From Mycobacterium sp. DL (lineage in GTDB: Bacteria > Actinomycetota > Actinomycetes > Mycobacteriales > Mycobacteriaceae), in assembly GCF_039729195.1 (NCBI RefSeq), contig NZ_CP155796.1, positions 5,270,001 through 5,334,000 of the forward strand: a DNA stretch of 64,000 nucleotides. Reading direction: 5' to 3'. Positions 44,682 through 56,660 of the stretch are shown here, piece after piece (positions within the stretch are counted from its first letter, which is position 1; every line of letters starts with the position of its first letter). Under the pieces are notes generated by a model. It saw only the letters and a list, made by a program, of their open reading frames with translations. It searched no databases and was not told the DNA's origin. The translations under genes and the position numbers were made by a program.

Positions 44682-47327
44682 GTGAAAGCTCTCCGCCGGT
44701 TCACCGTCCGCGCTCACCTCCCTGAGCGGCTGTCTGCACTCGAGCAGCTCTCCGTCAACCTGCGCTGGTCCTGGGACAGGCCGACCCAGGATCTCTTCGA
44801 GGCCATCGATCCGCAGTTGTGGAAGCAGGTCGGATGCGATCCTGTGGCGATGCTCGGGCAGGTCAGCCCGGCGAGGGTTGAGGAGTTGGCCGCCGACGAG
44901 TCGTTCGTCCGTCGACTCGACGATCTCGGGGCCGAACTGCGGGACTACCTGGACAGGCCGCTGTGGTACCAGCAGCTGGCAGAGGGGAGCGGTGCGCCGG
45001 GCGACGGGCACGATCCCTCGGTGCTCCCCAGAGGCGTCGCGTACTTCTCGATGGAGTTCGGTGTCGCCGAGGTGTTGCCGAACTATTCCGGGGGATTGGG
45101 AATTCTGGCCGGCGATCATCTGAAGTCCGCTTCTGATCTGGGACTGCCGTTGATCGCCGTCGGGCTGTACTACCGATCGGGGTATTTCCGACAATCCCTC
45201 ACCGCCGACGGATGGCAGCACGAGAGTTACCCGTCGCTGGATCCCCAGGGGCTGCCGCTGCGGCTGCTCACCGACGCAGCGGGGGACGCGATCCTGGTGG
45301 AGCTGGCACTGCCCGAGGGTGCGCAACTCTCGGCGCGCATCTGGATCGCGCAGGTGGGGCGAATTCCGTTGCTGCTCCTCGATTCCGACATCCCGGAGAA
45401 CGAACACGAGCTGCGGGGGGTCACCGACCGTCTGTACGGCGGCGACCAGGAGCACCGGATACGCCAGGAGATCCTCGCCGGCATCGGCGGGGTGCGGGCG
45501 ATCCGCGCTTTCACCGAGGTCGCAGGACTGCCGGCGCCCGAGGTCTTCCACATGAACGAGGGGCACGCCGGATTCCTGGGCGCGGAGCGCATCCGTGAGC
45601 TGATCGAGGCGGGGCTGGAGTTCGACACCGCGCTGACCGTCGTCCGCTCCTCGACGGTGTTCACCACCCACACCCCGGTGCCCGCAGGCATCGACCGGTT
45701 CCCGGTCGAGATGGTGGAGCGGTACTTCGGTCCGGAGCCGGGAGGCGCGGGTTCGCGGCTGTTGCCCGGCGTGCCTGTGGACCGAATCGTGGCGTTCGGC
45801 GCCGAGGACGACCCGGCAAAATTCAACATGGCCCACATGGGGCTGCGGTTGGCGCAGCGGGCCAACGGTGTCTCCCTGCTGCACGGGCAGGTCAGTCGCG
45901 GCATGTTCAACGATCTGTGGCCCGGATTCGATCGATCGGAGGTGCCGATCGGCTCGATCACCAACGGCGTGCACGCGCCGACCTGGGCGGCGCCGCAGTG
46001 GATGGAGCTGGGTCGTGAGGTGCTGGGCAGTGCTGATCTGACCTCGTTGCGGGAACCCGGGACGTGGCAGGGAATGCAGGAGGTCGATCCCGCTCGCATC
46101 TGGTCGATCCGCTCGCAACTGCGTGAGGCGTTGATCGAGGACGTACGGGCCCGGGTTCGTCGCTCGTGGCTGGAACGAGGTGCGGCCGAGGCCGAACTCG
46201 GCTGGATCGCAACAGCTTTCGACCCCGGCGTGTTGACCATCGGATTCGCCCGTCGGGTGCCGACCTACAAACGTCTGACGTTGATGCTGCGGGATCCGGA
46301 GCGGTTGACGAAGCTGCTCCTCGACGAGGACCGGCCCCTGCAGTTGATCGTCGCGGGCAAGTCCCATCCCGCCGACGACGGCGGCAAGGCGCTCATCCAA
46401 CAGGTGGTGCGCTTCGCAGACCGCCACGAGGTGCGTCATCGCATCGCGTTCCTGCCCGACTACGACATGTCGATGGCCCGAGAGCTCTACTACGGCTGCG
46501 ATGTGTGGCTCAACAACCCGTTGCGCCCGCTCGAGGCCTGCGGCACGTCCGGCATGAAGAGCGCGCTCAACGGCGGGCTGAACCTGTCGATCCGCGACGG
46601 CTGGTGGGACGAGTGGTACGACGGCCAGAACGGCTGGGAGATCCCGACCGCCGACGGGCTGGCCGACGAGGAGCGGCGCGACGATCTCGAGGCATCCGCA
46701 CTCTACGAGCTGCTCGAGCATTCGGTGGTGCCGACGTTCTACGACCGCGACCACCGCGGTGTCCCGACACGGTGGGTCGAGATGGTGCGCCACACCCTGC
46801 AGGTCCTGGGGCCGAAGGTGCTGGCGTCGCGGATGGTGCGCGACTACACCGAGCAGTACTACGTGCCGGCGGCGCGGTCGCTGCGGAAGACGATCGAGCC
46901 GGGGCTCTCCGGCGCCGAGGAGTTCAGCGATGCTTTCGGCTCAGCCCGTGAACTCGCCGACTACCGCCACCGTGCCGAGCGCGCCTGGCCTCGGATCGAG
47001 ATCACCGATGTGGACAGCTCAGGGCTCCCCGATACGCCGCTGCTTGGATCGGAGCTGACGCTGGCCGCGCAGATCCACCTGGCCGGGCTACGGCCCGACG
47101 AGGTGACCGTGCAGGCGGTGCTCGGGCGCGTCGACTCGGGAGATGTCCTGGTCGAACCCGTCACCGTGCCGATGGGGTCCGCTGGTACCGCCGACAGCGG
47201 CAACACGATCTTCACCGCGACGACACCGCTGTCCATCACCGGTCCGGTCGGCTACACGATCAGGGTGCTGCCCCACCACCGGCTGCTCGCCGGGGACAAC
47301 GAGCTCGGTCTCGTCACGCTCGCGTGA
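44682..47327 (+). CDS. glgP: Alpha-glucan phosphorylase
   Basis: An 881-residue phosphorylase that releases glucose-1-phosphate from alpha-glucan ends. The PLP-binding Lys is in ACGTSGMKSALNGGLN, and FARRVPTYKRLTLMLRD and PADDGGKALIQQ are family blocks. It belongs to the short, archaeal/actinobacterial type. The GTG at 44682 gives KALRRFTVRAHLPERL as in Rv1328; the much longer open frame upstream is antisense to glgE. It is divergent from glgE and 3 bases from the convergent metallopeptidase gene. Confidence 0.95.
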   Translation: MKALRRFTVRAHLPERLSALEQLSVNLRWSWDRPTQDLFEAIDPQLWKQVGCDPVAMLGQVSPARVEELAADESFVRRLDDLGAELRDYLDRPLWYQQLAEGSGAPGDGHDPSVLPRGVAYFSMEFGVAEVLPNYSGGLGILAGDHLKSASDLGLPLIAVGLYYRSGYFRQSLTADGWQHESYPSLDPQGLPLRLLTDAAGDAILVELALPEGAQLSARIWIAQVGRIPLLLLDSDIPENEHELRGVTDRLYGGDQEHRIRQEILAGIGGVRAIRAFTEVAGLPAPEVFHMNEGHAGFLGAERIRELIEAGLEFDTALTVVRSSTVFTTHTPVPAGIDRFPVEMVERYFGPEPGGAGSRLLPGVPVDRIVAFGAEDDPAKFNMAHMGLRLAQRANGVSLLHGQVSRGMFNDLWPGFDRSEVPIGSITNGVHAPTWAAPQWMELGREVLGSADLTSLREPGTWQGMQEVDPARIWSIRSQLREALIEDVRARVRRSWLERGAAEAELGWIATAFDPGVLTIGFARRVPTYKRLTLMLRDPERLTKLLLDEDRPLQLIVAGKSHPADDGGKALIQQVVRFADRHEVRHRIAFLPDYDMSMARELYYGCDVWLNNPLRPLEACGTSGMKSALNGGLNLSIRDGWWDEWYDGQNGWEIPTADGLADEERRDDLEASALYELLEHSVVPTFYDRDHRGVPTRWVEMVRHTLQVLGPKVLASRMVRDYTEQYYVPAARSLRKTIEPGLSGAEEFSDAFGSARELADYRHRAERAWPRIEITDVDSSGLPDTPLLGSELTLAAQIHLAGLRPDEVTVQAVLGRVDSGDVLVEPVTVPMGSAGTADSGNTIFTATTPLSITGPVGYTIRVLPHHRLLAGDNELGLVTLA

Positions 47328-47330
47328 GGT

Positions 47331-48776
47331 TCACCGGAACCGCTTGAAGCAGCGTTCCGTGTCACCGACGACACCGACCCGGAACGCATCGATCCTGGAG
47401 AAGCCCGACGGCACCGACTCGCCGTTGACGTCGCTGGCCACCAGCCCGTTGGTGAGAATCCCGGACACCGCCTCGTCGACGTCGCCGGCGGTCAACGCGA
47501 TGGTGTTCCCGTCGGGGGTGGTGACGTCCTTGCTCATTTTGACCGTGGCCACCCCGGTGAGGCACGCGGTCCGCAGCGCCGCCGCGGCGGTGTCGAGTTG
47601 CACGCCACCGCGTTCGTGCTGGATCGCGAGCATGTACCGCGAGACGAGCACCGAGTAGGCGACGTTGTCGCCGGTGGCCAGGTCCGCACCGTCACGTTGC
47701 TCGTCCTGGGCGCCCAACTCCTCCAGACCCGGCAGGTCGACGACGATGGTGTTGGTGGCGGGGCAGAACGATGCGGGTGGGCTGGGACGCGCGTCGGCGC
47801 AGTCCTCGGCGTCGGCGGCCTCGAAGCTCAGGGCCGGGGGATCGGAAGGCTCGAACAGGATGCCCATGGCGTCCACGATCGAGCGCACCGAATCCTCGGT
47901 CACCGGGAGCTCTCCGGTCTGGTCGGTGGGGAGCAGCACCGGCAGGTTGCCGCGGCGCTGGCCGATCTCGCGCAGGTCGATCGCCGCGCACGCCGACGGG
48001 CCGTCGGAGAAGCCGAATTGGAACGCCGAGACCCGTTCGAAGGCCGAGCCGTGCTCGTCGTAGCCCGCGTCGGGATCATCCTCGTTGAGCAGCGGATCCC
48101 GAAACGAGATGACACCTGCCAACACGTTGTTGAGCCCCTCGCCGGTGCTCAGGCTGAAGCGCGGCGAACTGTCCTCGGCGACCCAGCGCATATAGGCCCC
48201 GGAAAGACAGTCGGCCTGCTGCTCGCCGACCAGTGTCGGTGTGCCCTGCGTGGAGATCCCGGCCTGGCGCGCCACGGCGTGGCCGTACTCGTGGGCGAGC
48301 ACCATCACCACCCCGATGTCGCCGTGGGCGCGCTGCAAGCTGGGCAGTAGCTCACCGCGGTCCCAGCCGATGGTGCGGTCGGTGTAGCAGAACCCCGCGT
48401 TGACCAACCCGTAGGTGCCATCCCCGCAGAATTCGCCGTCGAAGCCGCTCGCGTCCCAGGAGACCAACGCCTTCGCCGGAATGAAGTCATCGTCGAACGC
48501 ATCCGGGTAGGCGCCCTCCCAGTACTGCTCGATGTCGCTGATCGAGCTGCCGGCCAGTTGGTCCATCGCGCCGCCGTCGGTGCCTTCGACATCGCGGGAC
48601 GGACCCTCGGCATTGGCCCGCAAGCCCGTGGGCCCGTCGGTGGCCGGCATTCCGGCGACCTTGAACGGATCGTCGAACACCGACACCGGGTTGCCCTGCA
48701 ACGTGGCCGAACACGCGGTGCCGATCAATACCGAGCACGCCGCGATCGCGGCGCCCACGAGGTGTCGTCGACTCAT
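47331..48776 (-). CDS. Exported neutral zinc metallopeptidase, possible lipoprotein
   Basis: A 481-residue protein. A short signal sequence ends in a possible lipobox, LIGTAC, with Cys22. The metal motif HEYGH is at residues 162-166 in VMVLAHEYGHAVAR, and the third ligand is probably Glu in GEQQADCLSGAYMRW. This architecture fits the putative neutral zinc metallopeptidase family. Several Cys in the C-terminal half suggest disulfides and export. The substrate is unknown. Confidence 0.82.
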   Translation of the reverse strand: MSRRHLVGAAIAACSVLIGTACSATLQGNPVSVFDDPFKVAGMPATDGPTGLRANAEGPSRDVEGTDGGAMDQLAGSSISDIEQYWEGAYPDAFDDDFIPAKALVSWDASGFDGEFCGDGTYGLVNAGFCYTDRTIGWDRGELLPSLQRAHGDIGVVMVLAHEYGHAVARQAGISTQGTPTLVGEQQADCLSGAYMRWVAEDSSPRFSLSTGEGLNNVLAGVISFRDPLLNEDDPDAGYDEHGSAFERVSAFQFGFSDGPSACAAIDLREIGQRRGNLPVLLPTDQTGELPVTEDSVRSIVDAMGILFEPSDPPALSFEAADAEDCADARPSPPASFCPATNTIVVDLPGLEELGAQDEQRDGADLATGDNVAYSVLVSRYMLAIQHERGGVQLDTAAAALRTACLTGVATVKMSKDVTTPDGNTIALTAGDVDEAVSGILTNGLVASDVNGESVPSGFSRIDAFRVGVVGDTERCFKRFR

Positions 48777-48888
48777 GGACGCCGCCTTTCGGAGGTCACT
48801 CGGCGGCCTGGGCGGCCCGTACCGGAACGTCGCTCTCAGGATAGTGAACCCCCCACGGGAATCGCGCGTCTCGCACGCCGAACGTCCC

Positions 48889-50904
48889 TCAGGATGGCTG
48901 GTCCGGAGCGCGGAGCCGCTGCAGCGCGGCCCGCACCGACGCCCCGTCGGTGGTCGCCCAGAACGGGGGTAGCGACGCGCGCAGGAAACCGCTGTAGCGC
49001 GCCGTCACCATCCGCGAGTCCAGGACGGCCACGACGCCCCGGTCGTCGATTCGACGCAGCAACCGACCGGTGCCCTGGGCGAGCAGCAGTGCGGCGTGGC
49101 CGGCAGCCACGGCCATGAATCCGTTTCCGCCCCGCGCGGCGACGGCGCGCTGACGCGCGGTCAGCAGCGGGTCGTCGGGGCGCGGGAACGGAATGCGGTC
49201 GATCAGGACGAGCGACAACGACGGACCCGGCACGTCGACGCCCTGCCACAGGGACAGTGTGCCGAACAGCGAGGTCTGTTCGTCTTCGGCGAAGCGCGCC
49301 ACGAGCGTCGAGGTGTTGTCGTCCCCCTGACACAGCACCGGGGTGTCGAGGCGTTCGCGCATGATCTCCGCAGCCGCCTTGGCCGCGCGCATCGAGGAGA
49401 ACAACCCGAGCGTCCGTCCGTCGGCCGCGGCGATCAGGGAGGCGATCTCGTCGAGTTGCTCCGCGGAACCGGTGCCGTCGCGCCCGGGGGGCGGCAGGTG
49501 GGCTGCGACGTAGAGGATGCCGGATTTCGCGTGGTCGAAGGGCGACCCCACATCGAGCCCGCGCCACGTCTGATCGGATCCTTCGCGGCGGTCGAGGCCC
49601 CACGCCGAGGCCATCGCGTCGAAGCTGCCTCCGATCGTCAGCGTCGCTGATGTCAGGACTGCTGTCGAGCGCCCGAACAAGCTGGCGCGCAACAAATTCG
49701 CCACCGACAGCGGAGCCACGCGGAGCATCGCGCGACTTTGGGCGACTGACCGGGACGTTTCAGTGTGTTCGACCCACACGACGTCGCCGCGGTCGGGGAT
49801 GGCGGGTACGAAGGAGTCCAGTATTCGTGATGCGGTGTCGCTGACATCGGAGAGCGACGTGACCGCTTCGGCGCGTGCCGCGGCGGTCTTCGGGTCGTTG
49901 GGCGCCGTGTCGATCCCGGTTCGGGCACTGGCGGCCGCATCGCGCAACACCGTCAGATAGCTCGCCATCTCCTCATCGAGCACATCGATGCGACCGGCGC
50001 GGGCGTCGAAGATCGCCGAGGAGAACGTCGCGGCCGCGCCCTCGAGTCGTTGGGCGACGTCGGGTTCGACGACCCGGGCGGCGCGCCGCAGTGCGATGCC
50101 CAGCGACGCCGCGGACAACTCGGCGGTCGCCACCCCGGTGACCCTGTCCACCAGCTCGTGCGCCTCGTCGATGATCAGCAGGTCGTGTTCGGGCAGCACG
50201 TTGGCCTCGCCGATGGCGTCGATGGCCAGCAGGGCGTGGTTGGTGACTACGACGTCGGCGTGGCCGGCACGGTCGCGTGCGCGCTCGGAGAAGCAGTCGG
50301 TGCCGAACGGGCAGCGGGACACCCCGATGCACTCCCGCGACGACACGCTGACCTGCGACCAGGATCGGTCCGGGACCCCGGGGGTCAGCTCGTCACGATC
50401 GCCGGTCTCGGTGTCCGACGACCACTCGATGAGCCGCTTCACGTCGCGCCCCAGGGCGCTGGCGGCGACCGGCGAGAAGAGTTCGTCCTGCGGCATGTCG
50501 TCCGGCTCGGTGGCACCCGACTGCGAACCGTTGTGGATTTTGTTGAGGCACAGATAGTTTCCGCGCCCCTTCAGAAGCGCGAACTCGGGGCGGCGGGGGA
50601 GTTTCCCCACCAGGGAGTCGGCGAGCCGGGGCAGGTCACGGTCCACCAGCTGTCGTTGCAGCGCAATCGTGGCCGTCGACACCACCACCGGGCGATCGTC
50701 GCTCACGGAATGGGCGATCGCGGGCACCAGATAGGCCAGCGATTTGCCGGTGCCGGTGCCGGCCTGCACGGCGAGGTGTTCGCCGCGCTCGAACGCGTCC
50801 GCCACGGCCTGGGCCATCACGATCTGGCCGCTGCGCTCGGCGCCGCCCAGCGCGGTCACCGCCGTCGCAAGCAGTTCGGTCACCTCGGCCGCTCGGTCAG
50901 CCAC
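48889..50904 (-). CDS. dinG: ATP-dependent DNA helicase DinG-like
   Basis: A 671-residue XPD/DinG-type SF2 helicase. The Walker A is QAGTGTGKS (residue Lys54), the DEAH box is LLIIDEAHELVDRV, and the Cys cluster (NYLCLNKI, CIGVSRCPFGTDCFSE) would bind an iron-sulfur cluster. The C-terminal helicase half contains LFGTLSLWQGVDVPGPSL and LLRRIDDRGVVAVLDSR. It unwinds DNA 5' to 3' and can resolve R-loops and G-quadruplexes in relatives. Equivalent to Rv1329c. Confidence 0.94.
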   Translation of the reverse strand: MADRAAEVTELLATAVTALGGAERSGQIVMAQAVADAFERGEHLAVQAGTGTGKSLAYLVPAIAHSVSDDRPVVVSTATIALQRQLVDRDLPRLADSLVGKLPRRPEFALLKGRGNYLCLNKIHNGSQSGATEPDDMPQDELFSPVAASALGRDVKRLIEWSSDTETGDRDELTPGVPDRSWSQVSVSSRECIGVSRCPFGTDCFSERARDRAGHADVVVTNHALLAIDAIGEANVLPEHDLLIIDEAHELVDRVTGVATAELSAASLGIALRRAARVVEPDVAQRLEGAAATFSSAIFDARAGRIDVLDEEMASYLTVLRDAAASARTGIDTAPNDPKTAAARAEAVTSLSDVSDTASRILDSFVPAIPDRGDVVWVEHTETSRSVAQSRAMLRVAPLSVANLLRASLFGRSTAVLTSATLTIGGSFDAMASAWGLDRREGSDQTWRGLDVGSPFDHAKSGILYVAAHLPPPGRDGTGSAEQLDEIASLIAAADGRTLGLFSSMRAAKAAAEIMRERLDTPVLCQGDDNTSTLVARFAEDEQTSLFGTLSLWQGVDVPGPSLSLVLIDRIPFPRPDDPLLTARQRAVAARGGNGFMAVAAGHAALLLAQGTGRLLRRIDDRGVVAVLDSRMVTARYSGFLRASLPPFWATTDGASVRAALQRLRAPDQPS

Positions 50905-50910
50905 TCGTCC

Positions 50911-52260
50911 TCACCCGCCGCTGCGGGTTGGCGGGATCATCCGCGTCGGAATCGCCGGATCGCCTTTGGACAGCTTCAGGCCGTCCCACGGCAGGCTGTG
51001 CAACGCCTTCGCGACCCGCTCGCGCGCAGGTCCCAGATCGAGGTCGGTGATCGGCTCGCCGCCGCGCACCAGCGGGGTCGTCAGCTGCCGGGAGGTGAGC
51101 TCGGAGGTGGTGGGTGGCGGCTGCAGAGCCGGGTAGACGACCTCCTCGACGACGGTGCCCGACGCCTTGGCCAGCCGTAGCGCGCGCTTACGGCCGCCGT
51201 GGGATTCCTTGTGGCTGCTGCGTTTCTCGACGGGGATACCGTCGACCTCGACGAGTTTGTAGACCATGCTCGCGGTGGGCGCGCCCGATCCGGTGACCAC
51301 CGACGTCCCGACGCCGTAGATGTCGACGGGCTCGGCGCGCAGCGCCGCGATGGCGAATTCGTCCAGGTCGCCGGAGACCACGATGCGGGTGTCGGTGGCT
51401 CCCAGACGGTCGAGTTGGTCGCGTACCTGTCGGGTCAGCACGCCCAGGTCGCCGGAGTCGATGCGCACGGCCCCCAACTGCGGGCCCGCGACCTCGACGG
51501 CGTTGGCGACGCCCGCGGTGATGTCGTAGGTGTCCACGAGCAACGTGGTGCCCACACCAAGTGCGTCGACCTGGGCCGCGAACGCCGCCTTCTCCCAGTC
51601 CGACTGTGTGGTGCCGGCGACCGTGTGCAGCAGCGTGAAGGCATGCGCGCTCGTGCCCAGCGCGGGTACCCCGTAGCGGCGATTGGCCTCGAGGTTCGAC
51701 GTGCCGGTGAACCCGGCGAGGTAGGCGGCCCGTGCCGCGGCCACCGCCGCCCATTCGTGGGTGCGCCGTGAGCCCATCTCGATCAGCGGGCGTCCGTCCG
51801 CGGCGCTGACCATGCGGGCGGCGGCCGAGGCGATCGCGGTGTCGTGATTGAAGATCGACAGCGCCAGCGTCTCGAGCAGCACGCATTCGGCGAATGTGCC
51901 GTGCACCGACAGCACGGGGGAGCCGGGGAAGTACACCTCACCCTCCGGGTAGCCGTCGATGTCGCCGGCGAACCGGTATCCGGCCAGGTACTCCAGCGTG
52001 TCGGCGTCCAGGAAGTCCTTCAGTGAGTCGAGCGCGGCGGTGTCGAACACGAACGCCTGCAACGCTTCCACGAACCGGGCGGTGCCGGCGGTGACGCCGT
52101 AGCGACGCCCCTCGGGTAGCCGGCGGGCGAAGACCTCGAACGTAGCCCGACGATGCGCGGTGCCGTCCCGCAGGGCCGCGGCGAGCATCGTCAGTTCGTA
52201 CTTGTCGGTCAGCAGGGATACGGGCAGACCCGGGGACGAAGCCCGGGGCGATCCATTCAC
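50911..52260 (-). CDS. pncB: Nicotinate phosphoribosyltransferase
   Basis: A 449-residue enzyme of NAD salvage that joins nicotinate to PRPP. Diagnostic blocks are LTDKYELTML near the N-terminus, GSRRTHEWAAVAAARAAY, GTSNLEANRRYGVPALGTSAH with its catalytic-region His, and VVSGDLDEFAI. It starts head to head with clpS and ends 6 bases before dinG begins, so it is probably co-transcribed with dinG. Equivalent to Rv1330c (pncB1). Confidence 0.95.
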   Translation of the reverse strand: MNGSPRASSPGLPVSLLTDKYELTMLAAALRDGTAHRRATFEVFARRLPEGRRYGVTAGTARFVEALQAFVFDTAALDSLKDFLDADTLEYLAGYRFAGDIDGYPEGEVYFPGSPVLSVHGTFAECVLLETLALSIFNHDTAIASAAARMVSAADGRPLIEMGSRRTHEWAAVAAARAAYLAGFTGTSNLEANRRYGVPALGTSAHAFTLLHTVAGTTQSDWEKAAFAAQVDALGVGTTLLVDTYDITAGVANAVEVAGPQLGAVRIDSGDLGVLTRQVRDQLDRLGATDTRIVVSGDLDEFAIAALRAEPVDIYGVGTSVVTGSGAPTASMVYKLVEVDGIPVEKRSSHKESHGGRKRALRLAKASGTVVEEVVYPALQPPPTTSELTSRQLTTPLVRGGEPITDLDLGPARERVAKALHSLPWDGLKLSKGDPAIPTRMIPPTRSGG

Positions 52261-52323
52261 CGTCCAACCGTATCGGTTCGGAGCGCCTTCGAAGCGTCAT
52301 GACGTCCCCGGTATTCTTGGCCC

Positions 52324-52638
52324 ATGGTCACGCCGGCGAAGGCCCGTCCGGGAACCCGCGAGGATCACGACGTCGCCACTGTTCCCGAAGAAGACGTCGC
52401 CACGGACTCTCCCTGGGTGACCCTGGTCTGGGATGATCCGGTGAATCTGATGACCTACGTGACGTACGTACTGCAGAAATTGTTCGGCTACAGCGAACCG
52501 CACGCGACGAAACTGATGCTGCAGGTCCACAACGAGGGCAAGGCAGTGGTGTCGGCGGGTAGTCGCGAGTCGATGGAGGTCGATGTGTCCAAGCTCCACG
52601 CCGCGGGTCTGTGGGCGACGCTGCAACAGGACCGTTGA
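52324..52638 (+). CDS. clpS: ATP-dependent Clp protease adaptor ClpS
   Basis: A 104-residue adaptor that delivers N-degron substrates to ClpC1P1P2. After a disordered N-terminal tail (about 1-28) comes the core, with the substrate-pocket loop [19 protein letters not shown] and the ClpC-contacting [11 protein letters not shown]. It begins a run of co-directional genes up to rph. Confidence 0.95.
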   Translation: MVTPAKARPGTREDHDVATVPEEDVATDSPWVTLVWDDPVNLMTYVTYVLQKLFGYSEPHATKLMLQVHNEGKAVVSAGSRESMEVDVSKLHAAGLWATLQQDR

Positions 52639-52645
52639 GCCGGCT

Positions 52646-53230
52646 GTGCGGAAATGGAAACGGGTGGAAAGCGCCGACGGCCCGCGGTTCCGGTCGGCCC
52701 TGGACGCGCACGAGGCGGAGTTGTTGAGCAGCCTGGTGACTTCGCTGGTCGGGATGCTCGAAGACCGCCAGTCGTCCGCGCCGGTCGACGAACTCGCCGA
52801 GATGACCGGCATACGAACCGGCAATTCGGTTCCGCCACAAGACGATACGATGAAGCGCCTGCTACCCGACTTCTACCGACCGGCAACAGAGCACCCCGCC
52901 GGATCGGGTCCTGCGGAAAGTCTCAACAGTGCGCTCCGCGGTCTGCATGAGCCCGCCATCATCGATGCCAAAAATCAAGCCGCGCAACGACTTCTGGACA
53001 CGGTTCCACGCGGTGGGGGAAAGTTCGAGTTGACCGAGGACGACGCGCATTCCTGGGCGTCTGCCGTCAACGACGTGCGCCTGGCACTGGGCACCATGCT
53101 CGATGTCGGGGCCGACATCCCCGAACGGCTGCCGCCCGACCATCCGATGGCCGGACATCTCGATGTCTACCAGTGGCTGACGTTCCTGCAGGAGTATCTG
53201 GTGCTGAGCTTGATGGGTGGTTCGCGGTAG
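52646..53230 (+). CDS. DUF2017 protein
   Basis: A 194-residue mostly helical protein, equivalent to Rv1332, always between clpS and the P1-peptidase gene in mycobacteria. The GTG at 52646 gives RKWKRVESADGPRFR. No catalytic motif is evident. The TAG stop overlaps the GTG start of the next gene by one base. Its placement after clpS suggests a link to ClpCP proteolysis, which is unproven. Confidence 0.82.
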   Translation: MRKWKRVESADGPRFRSALDAHEAELLSSLVTSLVGMLEDRQSSAPVDELAEMTGIRTGNSVPPQDDTMKRLLPDFYRPATEHPAGSGPAESLNSALRGLHEPAIIDAKNQAAQRLLDTVPRGGGKFELTEDDAHSWASAVNDVRLALGTMLDVGADIPERLPPDHPMAGHLDVYQWLTFLQEYLVLSLMGGSR

Positions 53231-54252
53231 TGGTCGGCGCGATCACCGATGTGGCCGGTATCCGCGTGGGACACCACCACAGACTCGACAGCGACGCGCA
53301 ACTCGGCAGCGGCTGGGCGACCGGCACCACGGTCGTGCTGACGCCTCCCGGCACCGTCGGCGCTGTCGACGGACGCGGCGGCGCGCCGGGTACCCGGGAG
53401 ACCGACCTGCTGGACCCGAGCAACTCGGTGCGCCATGTGGACGCGGTGGTCCTCTCCGGCGGCAGCGCCTTCGGCCTCGCCGCAGCCGACGGGGTGATGA
53501 CCTGGCTCGAGGAGCAGGAACGCGGCGTCGCCATGGACGGCGGCGTAGTCCCCATCGTCCCCGCCGCGGTGATCTTCGATCTGCCCGTCGGGGGTTGGCA
53601 GTGCCGGCCGAACGCGGAGTTCGGATATCTGGCGGCGTCGCGCGCGGGGACCGATGTTCCGGTGGGCACCGTCGGCGCCGGGGTGGGCGCGCGGGCCGGC
53701 GTGCTCAAAGGCGGTGTCGGGACGGCTTCGGTGACGCTCGAGTCGGGGGTGACGGTCGGAGCGCTGGTCGTGGTGAACTCGGCCGGGGACGTCGTCGACC
53801 CCCACACCGGCCTGCCCTGGCTGGCGTATCAGATCGACGAGTTCGGGCTGCAGCGCCCGCCTGCCGACGAGCTCGCCGCCTACGCCGACCGCCATGGCGA
53901 GCTGAGTCCGTTGAACACCACCATCGCGGTGGTGGCCACCGACGCCGCACTCAGCCCCGCAGGCTGTCGGCGAATGGCCGTCGCCGCGCAGGACGGTCTG
54001 GCGCGCACCATCCTGCCGTGCCACACCCCGCTCGACGGCGACACGGTGTTCGCACTCGCCACCGGTGCCATGGAGATCGATCCGGACCCGACCACACCGG
54101 CGTCGATGTCGCCGGAAGTGCCCCTGATCACCGCGGTCGGTGCCGCCGCAGCGGACTGTCTGGCCCGTGCAGTGCTCGTCGGCGTGCTGGCCGCAGAAGC
54201 GGTGGCTGGAATACCGACATACCGTTCGATGTTGCCGGGAGCGTTCGAGTGA
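53230..54252 (+). CDS. P1 (DmpA-type) N-terminal nucleophile aminopeptidase
   Basis: A 340-residue member of the DmpA/L-aminopeptidase family, equivalent to Rv1333. The family is made as a precursor and cuts itself to expose a nucleophile. Here the likely cut is before Thr230 in SPLNTTIAVVATDAALS. Upstream blocks GGSAFGLAAADGV and VGALVVVNSAGDVVD are conserved. It is translationally coupled to the DUF2017 gene. Confidence 0.88.
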   Translation: MVGAITDVAGIRVGHHHRLDSDAQLGSGWATGTTVVLTPPGTVGAVDGRGGAPGTRETDLLDPSNSVRHVDAVVLSGGSAFGLAAADGVMTWLEEQERGVAMDGGVVPIVPAAVIFDLPVGGWQCRPNAEFGYLAASRAGTDVPVGTVGAGVGARAGVLKGGVGTASVTLESGVTVGALVVVNSAGDVVDPHTGLPWLAYQIDEFGLQRPPADELAAYADRHGELSPLNTTIAVVATDAALSPAGCRRMAVAAQDGLARTILPCHTPLDGDTVFALATGAMEIDPDPTTPASMSPEVPLITAVGAAAADCLARAVLVGVLAAEAVAGIPTYRSMLPGAFE

Positions 54253-54277
54253 ACGAATTTCGGGAAGGGATCACGCG

Positions 54278-54691
54278 TTGTTGACGATTCGTGCCGACCT
54301 GGTCGACGCGATGGTCAGCCATGCCCGCGCCGACCATCCCGACGAGGCGTGCGGCATCATCGCCGGGCCCGAGGGAGCCGACCGTCCCGAGAGGTTCGTC
54401 GCGATGCTCAACGCCGAGCGCTCGCCGACGTTCTACCGATTCGATTCCGGCGAGCAACTGCGGGTGTGGCGCTCGATGGACGAGGCGGACGAGGTTCCGG
54501 TCGTCATCTACCACTCACACACCGGCACCGAGGCCTACCCGAGTCGTACCGACATCTCCTACGCCTCGGAACCGGACGCCCACTACGTGCTGGTGTCCAC
54601 CCGTGACCCCGACGAGCACGAGTTGCGCAGCTACCGCATCGTGGACGGCGTCGTCACCGAAGAACCCGTCACCATCGTCGAGCAGTACTGA
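54278..54691 (+). CDS. mec: Mec metalloprotease (JAMM), releases cysteine from CysO
   Basis: A 137-residue JAMM/MPN enzyme equivalent to Rv1334. The zinc motif is His79-Ser80-His81 with Ser89 and Asp92 (HSHTGTEAYPSRTD). It cleaves cysteine from the C-terminus of the CysO-cysteine adduct. The start is a TTG at 54278 (another TTG follows at 54281), with GGGAAGGGA 7 bases upstream. The next two genes, cysO and cysM, complete the pathway. Confidence 0.92.
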   Translation: MLTIRADLVDAMVSHARADHPDEACGIIAGPEGADRPERFVAMLNAERSPTFYRFDSGEQLRVWRSMDEADEVPVVIYHSHTGTEAYPSRTDISYASEPDAHYVLVSTRDPDEHELRSYRIVDGVVTEEPVTIVEQY

Positions 54692-54707
54692 GTAGGAGAA
54701 AACCCCT

Positions 54708-56656
<1,949 letters not shown>

Positions 56657-56660
<4 letters not shown>

